DNA from: a virus
DNA length: 23,717 bases
Virus record (IMG/VR): IMGVR_UViG_3300046003_005304
Location: 1 to 23,717 of that record
Direction: 5' to 3' (one strand)
The notes beneath the pieces were generated by a model, which did no database searches, had not been told where the DNA came from, and saw only the letters and a program-made list of their open reading frames with translations. The position numbers were made by a program, and so were the translations under genes. Of the stretch, positions 1 through 6,489 are shown piece after piece; the stretch's first letter is position 1; each line of letters begins with the position of its first letter.

Positions 1-66
1 AAAGAATACCCACACCGGTACCTTATTGATATATAAAGGACTTTTTATAAGCCCCCCGAGTATCAT
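1..66 (-). CDS. possible 5' fragment of a gene running off the left edge
   Basis: On the minus strand an ATG at 66-64 overlaps the TGA stop of the HNH gene (65-63) in the ATATGA arrangement used by many gene pairs here. The frame then stays open for 22 codons to the edge (it begins MILGGLIKSPLYINK). There is no good ribosome site just upstream, only a GGAG about 17 bases away, so translation would rely on coupling. No family can be recognised from 22 residues. A terminase small subunit would be the usual neighbour of the HNH gene, but nothing in these residues shows that. The start could equally lie further left. Confidence 0.25.
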   Translation of the reverse strand, partial: MILGGLIKSPLYINKVPVWVFF

Positions 67-419
67 ATTGATTTATATAAACTCCAATGATGATTGTCAT
101 CCATAGGGTTTCCCTCTGCATCTGCACCAATAAGATGCCCTGATTTCTCTTGCCGTTGCTTGTGCTTATCGTGGCAGGAGAAGCATAAGCTTTGCAAATT
201 CTGCATATCGTATAATAACTTAACATCGCCATGGTGAGGCTTGATATGGTCTACCACGTTAGCACCTACGATATTGCCAAGATGCAGGCAGAAGCGACAA
301 AGCGGATTGGTTGTAATAAATGTGTTACGCAACTTACGCCATTTTGCGCCATAGCCTCGCTTGTGCGGTGATAGGCGTTTATCAGTCGGAAGCTTCAACA
401 TGATTTTCCAACTCTTCAT
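63..419 (-). CDS. HNH endonuclease
   Basis: A 118-residue protein of the phage HNH nuclease family, which nick or cut DNA with a metal-bound beta-beta-alpha fold; many such proteins sit beside the terminase and assist genome packaging. Visible features are an early basic 'RGYGAKWRKLR' segment (about residues 21-31), a first zinc pair CRFC (41-44), the catalytic-type VVDHIKP (about 55-61), an NLQSLC segment and a second pair CFSCH (about 79-83). This matches the common Cx2C...DH...NLQ...Cx2CH layout. The start overlaps the 3' end of the 52-residue gene upstream. A second in-frame Met at residue 7 is also possible. The position at the end of the small-gene cluster fits a terminase to the left, which is an inference. 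Confidence 0.88.
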   Translation of the reverse strand: MKSWKIMLKLPTDKRLSPHKRGYGAKWRKLRNTFITTNPLCRFCLHLGNIVGANVVDHIKPHHGDVKLLYDMQNLQSLCFSCHDKHKQRQEKSGHLIGADAEGNPMDDNHHWSLYKSI

Positions 420-540
420 ATGACAACAATCTGCTTCCTTCTGCTGTTAATGGTTTATACACAGTGACGGTTTTGCCTTCTGGTGTTTTGTATTTACACA
501 GAATATTGGGCGTTCTGTCTACTGGTTCTTTGTAACGCAT
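382..540 (-). CDS. small hypothetical protein (52 aa)
   Basis: An unrecognised 52-residue ORF that begins MRYKEPVDRTPNILCKYKTP and ends ELENHVEASD. It fills what would otherwise be a 100-base gap between two leftward genes. It overlaps the 3' end of the gene upstream by 22 bases and the 5' end of the HNH gene by 38 bases, with coupling of the kind seen throughout the cluster. Composition is soluble and mixed, with no membrane segment or signal peptide. The ribosome site is weak (a GAG about 17 bases before ATG), so translation may depend on the gene upstream. Function unknown. Confidence 0.5.
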   Translation of the reverse strand: MRYKEPVDRTPNILCKYKTPEGKTVTVYKPLTAEGSRLLSYEELENHVEASD

Positions 541-746
541 AATGTCACTATGACTAACTCATTGTTATTTGTCAAACACTCACTTAAGTCATGCTTTTCT
601 TTTGCTTCTTTGTAAAGCGTGTTTATGTAGTTGGCAGAGATGATGCCACCAATAGCACGCGCTACCCGCTCACCTGAATAGCCTTTGTGTTTTAGCGTTA
701 CGGCTTTGAGATAAATATCTGCTGTGACTTTTGGTGGTCTAGCCAT
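519..746 (-). CDS. small hypothetical protein with helix-turn-helix-like N-terminus (75 aa)
   Basis: It starts at the ATG at 746-744 (MARPPKVTADIYLKAV), with a purine-rich AGGGGGTGA upstream and a start overlapping the TGA of the gene before it; a GTG one codon earlier is an alternative. Residues about 10-45 (YLKAVTLKHKGYSGERVARA followed by an Asn-Tyr-Ile-Asn-Thr stretch) look like helix, turn, helix, as in small DNA-binding or terminase-small-subunit N-termini. That is pattern reading only. The last 20 residues are hydrophobic and irregular. No firm family assignment. Confidence 0.6.
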   Translation of the reverse strand: MARPPKVTADIYLKAVTLKHKGYSGERVARAIGGIISANYINTLYKEAKEKHDLSECLTNNNELVIVTLCVTKNQ

Positions 747-961
747 CACTCACCCCCTTGCCTGTCTGCCATAAGCCGCGATATAGTACGAGCTTGAGCG
801 TGTACGATTGCTTCTAGATTAGCAATACGAAATTCCAGCATGTCAGATTTGCTTACTTGACGCGGTGCAACTGAAACATGCCTAACGCCTGCCATTGCTT
901 TGATTAAATCGTTTCTGATTTGCTCGTGTTGGTCTGGTGTTAGTTTTGGATGATTGGTCAT
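746..961 (-). CDS. small hypothetical protein (71 aa), probable coiled coil
   Basis: A 71-residue leftward protein that begins MTNHPKLTPDQHEQIRNDLI and ends RLMADRQGGE. Residues about 38-67 (SDMLEFRIANLEAIVHAQAR) have a heptad-like spacing of hydrophobic residues, suggesting a short coiled coil. The start is preceded by AGGAACCAGTGAA, and the ATG overlaps the TGA of the gene upstream (ATGA). The stop overlaps the start of the next gene. Family not recognised; probably a small conserved phage protein. Confidence 0.65.
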   Translation of the reverse strand: MTNHPKLTPDQHEQIRNDLIKAMAGVRHVSVAPRQVSKSDMLEFRIANLEAIVHAQARTISRLMADRQGGE

Positions 962-1110
962 TTCACTGGTTCCTGTAGTTTTTTGATATATAAATCAGTT
1001 AAATCAAAAGCTAAATCAACAATATGGTCATTCTCTAAATTTCCCCATGTGTCGTGTTTTACGACTGTAAGCATCACGGCGAGGGATATTTCTTTACGTA
1101 GTTCGCTCAT
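958..1110 (-). CDS. small hypothetical protein (50 aa)
   Basis: A 50-residue protein beginning MSELRKEISLAVMLTVV and ending LYIKKLQEPVK. The start at 1110 is chosen because GGGAG lies 8 bases upstream and the start falls 20 bases after the stop of the small membrane gene at 1131. An in-frame ATG at 1164 also has a good site (AGAGGGA, 8 bases) and would add 18 residues, but those bases already encode the C-terminus of the 1131-1256 gene. The frame stays open back to 1287, though that part looks like a shadow. Function unknown. Confidence 0.55.
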   Translation of the reverse strand: MSELRKEISLAVMLTVVKHDTWGNLENDHIVDLAFDLTDLYIKKLQEPVK

Positions 1111-1130
1111 TTCACTGGCTCCCATTTCAT

Positions 1131-1256
1131 TTAACATCGGTAAACGTTGTTTTTCTTTTCGCATTCTGATTTTCCCTCTGGATTTACAAGGAAATGTCCA
1201 ATGTTCACCCCAGCCCAAATAGTAAGAACCAAAATTACTATTTCGTACACTTTCAC
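1131..1256 (-). CDS. very small membrane protein (41 aa), GTG start
   Basis: An overlooked 41-residue frame beginning with GTG: VKVYEIVILVLTIWAGVNIG, then HFLVNPEGK and a Cys/Lys-rich end. Residues 4-25 form one strong transmembrane helix. The GTG overlaps the TGA of the gene before it (CAGTGA), and the G-rich run GGGGGTGGG directly upstream can serve as the ribosome site. The product looks like a single-pass inner-membrane peptide with a short polar tail. It may be a regulator, an exclusion factor or a lysis accessory; the sequence does not say which. Confidence 0.55.
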   Translation of the reverse strand: MKVYEIVILVLTIWAGVNIGHFLVNPEGKSECEKKNNVYRC

Positions 1257-1450
1257 TGCCCACCCCCGAATTTATTAAACGCTGCAAGTTGATCGGTTGC
1301 CGCTGCGACTGCTTGGCAATTTTCGCCTAATACCAGAAACGAAACATGGCGGTTGTCTTTCAAAATGGTAAAATTAAGCAGACCGAGCATGATGTTAAGA
1401 ATCAGCACCATTTTCGATGCGCCTTTAAATTGATGTAAGATATTATTCAC
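1253..1450 (-). CDS. small hypothetical protein (65 aa), GTG start
   Basis: A 65-residue protein whose GTG start at 1450 is fixed by an AAGGAGA ribosome site 7 bases upstream. Residues about 14-28 (MVLILNIMLGLLNFT) are strongly hydrophobic and could be one membrane segment. The C-terminus is Ala/Gln/Gly-rich (AVAAATDQLAAF...FGGGQ). The stop overlaps the start of the next small membrane gene. Not recognised; with its neighbour it forms a pair of adjacent small membrane proteins. Confidence 0.6.
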   Translation of the reverse strand: MNNILHQFKGASKMVLILNIMLGLLNFTILKDNRHVSFLVLGENCQAVAAATDQLAAFNKFGGGQ

Positions 1451-1496
1451 GTTCTAATCTCCTTTTGGTTGTTTGGGTAGGTAAGTTTGATGCTTT

Positions 1497-1748
1497 TTAC
1501 CCAATTTGTTGCTGTACGGGCAAATTTGACCCCGCCGCGTTGATTTTATCCAGCATCTCCACACATGCTTTACGGAATGTTGAATAAGTTGTCCCTTTGA
1601 TGCCTTTGTTTGCATCGTGGATTTTCTTCACATCGCGTTTAATAATTTCGAGCATTTGTTGATTATTTACCATTAGTGCCATGTTGAGACTAGCGTTAAG
1701 CTGTTCCAGTTGCGTAATGGTTTTGGGTGATATTTTTTCATTTGTCAT
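1497..1748 (-). CDS. small hypothetical protein (83 aa)
   Basis: An 83-residue soluble, helix-rich protein beginning MTNEKISPKTITQLEQLNAS and ending NLPVQQQIG. It has a CAGGAAAA ribosome site 4-5 bases before ATG. The middle (NNQQMLEIIKRDVKKIHDAN) looks like an amphipathic helix. No cysteine pair, signal peptide or membrane segment. It sits second in the leftward cluster, so it should be made early after that promoter fires. Function unknown. Confidence 0.65.
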   Translation of the reverse strand: MTNEKISPKTITQLEQLNASLNMALMVNNQQMLEIIKRDVKKIHDANKGIKGTTYSTFRKACVEMLDKINAAGSNLPVQQQIG

Positions 1749-1785
1749 TGTGTTTTCCTGTTTGTGTTAGGGGTTAGGCTGTTGC

Positions 1786-1962
1786 TCAAAGATAGCCGTA
1801 ATATTTAACGCCGTTTTCCATCCACAACGATGACAGGCCAGTTAAAATCGATTCATCAAATGGAATATAATTATCATTCGGAGCTGATTTGGATACACAA
1901 GCCACTACGTTAGTGCATTTATAATCGCGCTTTGTAAAGTTTTTATGTTTGTAAGTATTCAT
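1786..1962 (-). CDS. small hypothetical protein (58 aa), first gene of the leftward cluster
   Basis: A 58-residue frame beginning MNTYKHKNFTKRDYKCTNVV and ending ENGVKYYGYL. The ATG at 1962 has a GGGAGA ribosome site 7 bases upstream. The protein is polar, basic at the N-terminus and acidic in the middle, with two cysteines and no membrane segment. It is the first gene after the control region on this strand, directly downstream of the leftward promoter candidate. Not recognised. Confidence 0.6.
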   Translation of the reverse strand: MNTYKHKNFTKRDYKCTNVVACVSKSAPNDNYIPFDESILTGLSSLWMENGVKYYGYL

Positions 1963-1995
1963 CTCAATTTCTCCCGTGTTGTTTTCGATGTCCTA

Positions 1996-2024
1996 TTCAT
2001 GCCACGTTACTATGACGATGTCAA
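1996..2024 (-). promoter_or_regulatory. candidate leftward promoter
   Basis: On the minus strand TTGACA (2024-2019) is a perfect -35 hexamer, followed after 17 bases by CATGAA (2001-1996), a poor -10 match. It points into the leftward cluster, 34 bases before its first ATG. The -10 is weak, so the promoter may need an activator or the true -10 may differ. Confidence 0.4.
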
Positions 2025-2057
2025 TAATAATAATGCAGGAGGGCTAAAAAAAAATCA

Positions 2058-2323
2058 TCACGCTTTGAAGAATATTTAAATTATTGATTTATATGAATCC
2101 TGACGCGCATCACGCCACTTTCGCGTTTTTCCATTAGAGGCTATAAACGATGTCAAATGTCAGTATTTACCAGAATGTTTTATATATTTACCTTTAAAGC
2201 GTGAGGAATAGTAGTAAGGTATTGATATAAAAAAGCAATCCGCATCACGCTTTGTTTTTTAAATCACGCTTTGAAGCGTAGGGTATTGATTTATATGAAT
2301 TCAAAATCACGCGCATCACGCCA
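2058..2323. repeat. duplicated iteron-like repeat block; candidate origin or operator array
   Basis: The 517-base gene-free stretch 1963-2479 contains two copies of a composite unit about 206 bases apart (2058-2117 and 2264-2323). Each copy has, in order, TCACGCTTTGAAG (2058-2070, 2264-2276), TATTGATTTATATGAAT (2082-2098, 2284-2300) and CGCGCATCACGCCA (2104-2117, 2310-2323). Further TCACGC cores lie at 2245 and 2307, giving six forward copies, and one inverted AAAGCGTGA is at 2196-2204. TATTGATATAA recurs at 2220-2230. Repeated protein-binding sites with AT-rich DNA beside a primase-helicase gene are typical of phage origins or repressor operators. The role is inferred. Confidence 0.6.
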
Positions 2324-2391
2324 TGAAAAACGCAAAAAGGGCAATGCTTAGAAAGATGACATAGCTAGGTTCTCAGTTTTCAAAAAAAAAG

Positions 2392-2405
2392 TTGACCCTT
2401 GTCAA
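2392..2405. promoter_or_regulatory. small palindrome TTGAC-CCTT-GTCAA, candidate operator
   Basis: A perfect 5-base inverted repeat with a 4-base centre (TTGACCCTTGTCAA), just upstream of the rightward promoter candidate and of the XRE regulator gene. A second symmetrical element, TTATAGTATAA, lies at 2433-2443. Such half-sites are the size expected for an XRE/Cro dimer. No footprint data; inferred from symmetry and position. Confidence 0.4.
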
Positions 2406-2426
2406 TTTACTAGACAAAGTATTTTT

Positions 2427-2454
2427 TTGACATTATAGTATAACAATGTTACAC
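2427..2454 (+). promoter_or_regulatory. candidate rightward early promoter
   Basis: TTGACA at 2427-2432 is a consensus -35. TTACAC at about 2449-2454 sits 16 bases later as a moderate -10. It lies about 26 bases before the ATG of the regulator gene, whose ribosome site AAAGGAGGG is very strong. It would drive the regulator and the replication operon. The symmetrical TTATAGTATAA lies between the two hexamers, where a repressor would block polymerase. Confidence 0.45.
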
Positions 2455-2479
2455 AAAATTGAGAAAGGAGGGAAAATTT

Positions 2480-2650
2480 ATGGAAATGATTAAGAAATTT
2501 AGAGAAAAGCACAATTTGTCACAAGAGAAGCTGGCGCGATTGCTAGATGTGTCAACGGCAAGTGTGTATAACTGGGAAACAGGGCGGCGTTCTGTGCCGT
2601 CTATGTTACACCTTGCGCTTGATACTATTGAAAAAAACTTAGGGAAGTAG
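2480..2650 (+). CDS. XRE-family helix-turn-helix regulator (Cro/CI-like, 56 aa)
   Basis: A minimal helix-turn-helix DNA-binding protein. It starts at ATG 2480 (MEMIKKFREKHNLSQEKLAR), chosen for AAAGGAGGG 8 bases upstream; the frame opens 21 bases earlier but that part covers the ribosome site. The classic XRE pattern is clear: LSQEKLARLLDVS (helix 2 and turn), then TASVYNWETGRRSVPS (recognition helix with the W-E-x-G-R-R ending). It is only one domain long, so it resembles Cro or a small phage regulator rather than a full CI repressor. As first gene of the rightward operon, next to repeats and palindromes, it probably controls both divergent promoters. No partner repressor or integrase is in the window. 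Confidence 0.85.
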   Translation: MEMIKKFREKHNLSQEKLARLLDVSTASVYNWETGRRSVPSMLHLALDTIEKNLGK

Positions 2651-2654
2651 CCTC

Positions 2655-4745
2655 ATGCAAATAGAGGAAGTAAAGAACTCGGTGTTATTATCCGAGGTGG
2701 TTTCGCACGACACAAAACTGGCGAAAAAAGGGCAGGCGTATTTAGGCTTATGCCCTGTACACGCTGAGAAAACGCCGAGCTTTTACGTTTATAATGGAAA
2801 GCATGGTGAGCGGTTTAAATGCCACGGTTGCGGGATAAACGGCGATTTGTTTGATTATTTGCGTGAAACTCGCGGCTTGAGTATTCGTGAGGCAAAGGAG
2901 TATTTGGGCGCGGGTGAAGTTAGTGAAAGAAAAGAGCCACTGATTAAATTGCCTCATATAAATAAATATGAGGGAATTGAGTTATTGTCAAACGCGCCAG
3001 ACATAAATGGTAACACGCTAGAAATCTATAATCCCGACCCTGAAAAGAAGATAAAAAAACCTGTAAAATTTGCACATGCTTTTACGTTTGAACGCGGTAA
3101 GGCGGTGATACGGATTGAAACAGGGACGAAAAAAATCACGCCGATGATATGCTGGACTAATCACGGCTGGACATATTTTCCGTTTCCAGAACCGCGCCCG
3201 TTGTTTGGATTTGATGCCACTGCGCCTTTGGTGATTGTGGTGCAGGGCGAAAAAAAGGCAATGCAGTTAGCGCGTGCGACGGGTGCTTGCGTGGTCTCGG
3301 CGGCGGGTGGTGACAATGCGGTGGAAAAAACTGACTGGACGATTTTAAAAGGCCGTGAGGTGATTATTTGGCCTGATAATGATTTAAGCGGGAAAAAGGC
3401 AGCATCATATGTATCCCAGCAGACGGGCGGCATTATTATGTCTATTCCGCCTGAAAAGCCGAAAGGCTGGGATGCAGGCGACTGGTTAGTGGAAAACCGC
3501 GACGGTGATGCGCTGGCGTTTATTCATGGCAGTTTAAACCGCGTTGCAGAGCGCAGGCAGGATAGCTGGGCGGAGCGGCTGCTATATAAAGATGGTGAGC
3601 TTGACAGGAAAAGCATTAATAACGTGGTGGAGTATTTGTTGCACCACGAGGATTTTAGCGGCGTTTATCGTTATGATGATTTTCACAAGCAGACGATTGT
3701 AATAGGTGATAATGTCCACCCACTTGGCGATACGGATATAACAGAGCTATGCTTGCGTTTGGAGCGTCACGGCCTATGCAGCGAGGCTGGAAAGGTTGCG
3801 GCCTGCATTGAGGTGGTTGCACACCGTACGGCGTTTAATCCCGCGCAGGAATATTTTAACGGGTTGAAATGGGATGGTGTTGCGCGGTTAGATAAATGGT
3901 TATCGTATTATTTGGGCGCGGATGAAGAACCAGCGGAATATTTAGCTGCGATTGGTAAGAAATGGATGGTTGCAGCAGTGAAGCGTGTATTTGAGGCAGG
4001 TTGTAAATTTGACCACATGCTGATTATTGAGGGGAATCAGAATCTAGGGAAATCGACGGCACTTAGAACGCTTGCGACGTTTGGGGAAAAAGAGGAGTGC
4101 TATTTTACCGATTCGCTGAGTATGGAGATGATAACTAGCAAGGATTGTATGCAGTTAACGGCTGGCAGTATTATCGTTGAGCTTGCGGAATTGGTTGGCT
4201 TGCGAAAACGCGACGATGATGAGATTAAGCGCTGGATAACGACGCAGGTAGATAAGGGGCGGCTTCCGTATGCGAGAACTCCAGTGAGTTATCCGCGCTC
4301 GTTTGTTTTAGCGGGTACGACGAATAATTATGATTATCTGAGTGACCCGACTGGCAATAGACGCTTTTGGCCGTTTAAGGCGAAGGCGGTCGATATTGCG
4401 GCATTAAAGGATGACCGTGAGCAGCTTTGGGCGGAGGCGGTTACATTGTATAAAGCGGGTATTTATATAGGGCTTGAACCAGAGGAGCAGGAGCTTGCTG
4501 TTAAGGAACAGATGAAGCGTTTAAATGTTGACCCGTGGGCTGATGATGTAGAGCGTGTTTTGTGTGAATTATCGTTAGAAGGTTTTAGAACGGATCAGGT
4601 GATGAAAGCGATGATGATGTCGATGCGTGATAAGGATGCGATAAGCGAGAAGCGCATTAAGAAAATATTGCAGCAGTTAGGGTATCAGAGCAACACCCGC
4701 TGGAATACGGATAAGCAGAGGAGCGAGCGGGTATGGTTACGCTAA
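2655..4745 (+). CDS. primase-helicase (CHC2 zinc finger, TOPRIM, VirE/D5-type ATPase)
   Basis: A 696-residue replication protein combining primer synthesis and DNA unwinding. Residues 33-59 hold a CHC2 zinc finger (CPVH at 33-36, CHGC at 56-59). A TOPRIM-like domain follows, with VVQGEKKA near 195-202 (acidic E199) and IIWPDND near 237-243. From about 390 onward is a VapE/VirE (D5-like) helicase domain: Walker A GNQNLGKST (460-468), Walker B-like IIVELAEL (506-513), an AGTTNN sensor (553-558) and an arginine-finger-like NRRF (568-571). The ATG has GGGAAG upstream, and the 3' end overlaps the next helicase by 13 bases. No DNA polymerase is in the window, so the phage may use the host enzyme or one encoded elsewhere. 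Confidence 0.9.
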   Translation: MQIEEVKNSVLLSEVVSHDTKLAKKGQAYLGLCPVHAEKTPSFYVYNGKHGERFKCHGCGINGDLFDYLRETRGLSIREAKEYLGAGEVSERKEPLIKLPHINKYEGIELLSNAPDINGNTLEIYNPDPEKKIKKPVKFAHAFTFERGKAVIRIETGTKKITPMICWTNHGWTYFPFPEPRPLFGFDATAPLVIVVQGEKKAMQLARATGACVVSAAGGDNAVEKTDWTILKGREVIIWPDNDLSGKKAASYVSQQTGGIIMSIPPEKPKGWDAGDWLVENRDGDALAFIHGSLNRVAERRQDSWAERLLYKDGELDRKSINNVVEYLLHHEDFSGVYRYDDFHKQTIVIGDNVHPLGDTDITELCLRLERHGLCSEAGKVAACIEVVAHRTAFNPAQEYFNGLKWDGVARLDKWLSYYLGADEEPAEYLAAIGKKWMVAAVKRVFEAGCKFDHMLIIEGNQNLGKSTALRTLATFGEKEECYFTDSLSMEMITSKDCMQLTAGSIIVELAELVGLRKRDDDEIKRWITTQVDKGRLPYARTPVSYPRSFVLAGTTNNYDYLSDPTGNRRFWPFKAKAVDIAALKDDREQLWAEAVTLYKAGIYIGLEPEEQELAVKEQMKRLNVDPWADDVERVLCELSLEGFRTDQVMKAMMMSMRDKDAISEKRIKKILQQLGYQSNTRWNTDKQRSERVWLR

Positions 4746-6130
4746 GGGAAGACCAGCAGGATATTATAGCGCGGGTGAGAGCGAAATTTGCAGAGGGGAA
4801 GCGTTCTGTTTTAATGCAAATGGCAACGGGGGCTGGTAAAACCTACACGGCTGCATTTGTAATGAAGGAGGCGGCAAAAAAAGGAAACCGCACGCTATTT
4901 TTGTGTAACCGCCGAGAGTTGATAGACCAAACGGTAGCAGCTTTTGATAATATAGGCGTGAAAGCGGATGTGATAGCAGCGGGTTTTAAACCTGATTATA
5001 ATAATTTTATTCAGGTAGGTAGCATTGATACAATTCGAGCGCGGCTTGATGATGTAATGTTTTTCCCTGATTTGGTTATTTGGGATGAATGCAGGGCGAT
5101 TGCTTCGCCGTCGTGGGCAATGATACGCGAACACTATGCGCCTGCTTACCACTTAGGGCTTGATGCTACGCCGAAGCGATTAGATAGAAAAGCATTGCGC
5201 CCGTATTTTGAAGATATGGTATGCGGCCTGACAATAGGAGAATTGATAGAGCGCGGCGCATTGGTTCCCCCGAAAGTTTATGCGCCTGCTGTCCGCCCTG
5301 ATATGTCTGGTGTAAAAATACGCGGTGGAGAATATGACGCGGCAGGTGTTGCGGGTGTTATGAGCGCCAGTAGCGTGACTGGTGATATTGTAGCGCATTA
5401 TTTGCGCTTGGCTAATGGCGGGCAGGGAATAGTGTTTTGCCCTACCATTGAATATAGCGAAATGATTGCGGAAGTGTTTACCGAGGCAGGCATACCAGCG
5501 CAGCATTTAGACGGTAACACTACGCGGAAGGTTCGTAAGAAAATTGTAGAGCGATACCGTAACGGCGAAATTAAGCTGCTTACGAATGTTAATTTGTTTA
5601 CTGCGGGTTTTGATGTTCCGAATGTGAGTTATATTGCAGATGCCAGTCCGACGAAATCACTGGCAAATTATATGCAGCGAGCGGGAAGAGGCAGCAGGCC
5701 AGCAGAGGCGAAAACTCACTATATTTTAGCAGACCACGCGGGCAATAGCTTTGAGCATGGCTTGCCGCATGAAGATAGGGAGTGGAGCCTAGACGCGCCG
5801 CCGAAGCGCACGAATAAAGGAATTAGTGTTCAGCCAGTTCGCCAGTGTGAGCATTGTTATGCGGTGTGTAGCATACAGGAAACACATTGCCCATTATGTG
5901 GTAAAGAGTTCCCTATAAAAAAGCGGGAAGTGAAAGAAGTAATTGGAAATTTAGTTGAAGCGGTAAAGGAAGCGAAACTATACGGTGCTGATTTAGATGC
6001 TGCTATTGATGCCTGCAATACAATACAGGATTTTTTAAAAATAGCTAAACGGCAAGGATATAAAGCTGGCTGGGCTTATTATCGTATGAAAGAAAAGGGA
6101 AGCAAATGGCAGTCGAAGAATCCAATGTAA
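4733..6130 (+). CDS. SF2 DEAD/DEAH-box helicase with C-terminal zinc cluster
   Basis: A 465-residue superfamily 2 nucleic-acid translocase. Motif I is ATGAGKT (31-37), motif II is DECR (118-121), motif III is LDAT (143-146), motif V includes TAGFDVPN (290-297) and motif VI is QRAGRGSR (315-322). After the core, cysteines at 372, 375, 386 and 389 (CEHC...CPLC) form a probable zinc ribbon, followed by a helical tail. The family includes RAD25/ComF-like phage helicases used in replication fork restart or recombination. DECR in place of DECH is a variation seen by eye. It overlaps the primase-helicase upstream (13 bases) and the VRR-NUC gene downstream (25 bases), so all three are probably translationally coupled. 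Confidence 0.9.
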   Translation: MVTLREDQQDIIARVRAKFAEGKRSVLMQMATGAGKTYTAAFVMKEAAKKGNRTLFLCNRRELIDQTVAAFDNIGVKADVIAAGFKPDYNNFIQVGSIDTIRARLDDVMFFPDLVIWDECRAIASPSWAMIREHYAPAYHLGLDATPKRLDRKALRPYFEDMVCGLTIGELIERGALVPPKVYAPAVRPDMSGVKIRGGEYDAAGVAGVMSASSVTGDIVAHYLRLANGGQGIVFCPTIEYSEMIAEVFTEAGIPAQHLDGNTTRKVRKKIVERYRNGEIKLLTNVNLFTAGFDVPNVSYIADASPTKSLANYMQRAGRGSRPAEAKTHYILADHAGNSFEHGLPHEDREWSLDAPPKRTNKGISVQPVRQCEHCYAVCSIQETHCPLCGKEFPIKKREVKEVIGNLVEAVKEAKLYGADLDAAIDACNTIQDFLKIAKRQGYKAGWAYYRMKEKGSKWQSKNPM

Positions 6131-6453
6131 CGAATCAGGTGCGACTAGCGGCTAGCAAATTAGGCGTGGTGCTATTCAGAAACAATCGCGGAAAATTTCG
6201 CACGTTAGACGGCAAGCGAATAGTTGAAGCTGGTTTATCTGTAAACGGCAGCAGCGATTTAATCGGCTGGCATAGCGTAGAAGTAACGGCGGATATGATT
6301 GGGAAGCGTGTAGCAATTTTTACGGCGGTGGAAGTAAAAACACCGACAGGCGCAATAAGGCCAGAGCAACAGCGGTTTATAGATAATTTAAATGCAGCGG
6401 GCGGCAAAGGAATTTTTGCACGAAGCGAAAAAGATATTGACGGCTTATTATAA
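6106..6453 (+). CDS. VRR-NUC domain nuclease
   Basis: A 115-residue small nuclease of the VRR-NUC branch of the PD-(D/E)xK superfamily, which in phages resolves branched DNA or works with an adjacent helicase. The signature is clear: GSSDLIGW (49-56, catalytic D51), FTAVEVKTPTGAIRPEQQRF (72-91, with the E-x-K pair E76/K78 and the family Q88-Q89) and a closing AGGKGIFARS. The length is typical of stand-alone phage versions. It overlaps the SF2 helicase by 25 bases, a conserved type of pairing suggesting a helicase-nuclease unit. A short palindromic gap separates it from the exonuclease gene. Confidence 0.88.
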   Translation: MAVEESNVTNQVRLAASKLGVVLFRNNRGKFRTLDGKRIVEAGLSVNGSSDLIGWHSVEVTADMIGKRVAIFTAVEVKTPTGAIRPEQQRFIDNLNAAGGKGIFARSEKDIDGLL

Positions 6454-6457
6454 GTTG

Positions 6458-6478
6458 TTCTATAAATACTTTATAGAA
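6458..6478. promoter_or_regulatory. perfect 9-base inverted repeat before the exonuclease gene
   Basis: TTCTATAAA (6458-6466), TAC, TTTATAGAA (6470-6478) form a perfect palindrome in the only gap inside this operon. It ends where the AAAGGA ribosome site of the exonuclease gene begins. It may be a DNA operator or a weak AU-rich RNA hairpin limiting translation. With no T-tract and low stability it is unlikely to be a terminator. Confidence 0.55.
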
Positions 6479-6489
6479 AGGACGTTTAT

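Noticed and set aside
950-1222. 90-codon rightward frame in the leftward small-gene cluster
   Set aside because: It is antisense to several coupled leftward genes, with no ribosome site and Ser/Phe/Ile-rich shadow composition.
1165-1287. 5' extension of the 958-1110 gene to 1287
   Set aside because: The bases already code for the GTG-started membrane mini-protein; the extension has no ribosome site and irregular composition.
2058-2323. CRISPR array
   Set aside because: The repeats are short, unequal, spaced about 200 bases as a composite, with one inverted copy and no regular spacers or cas genes.
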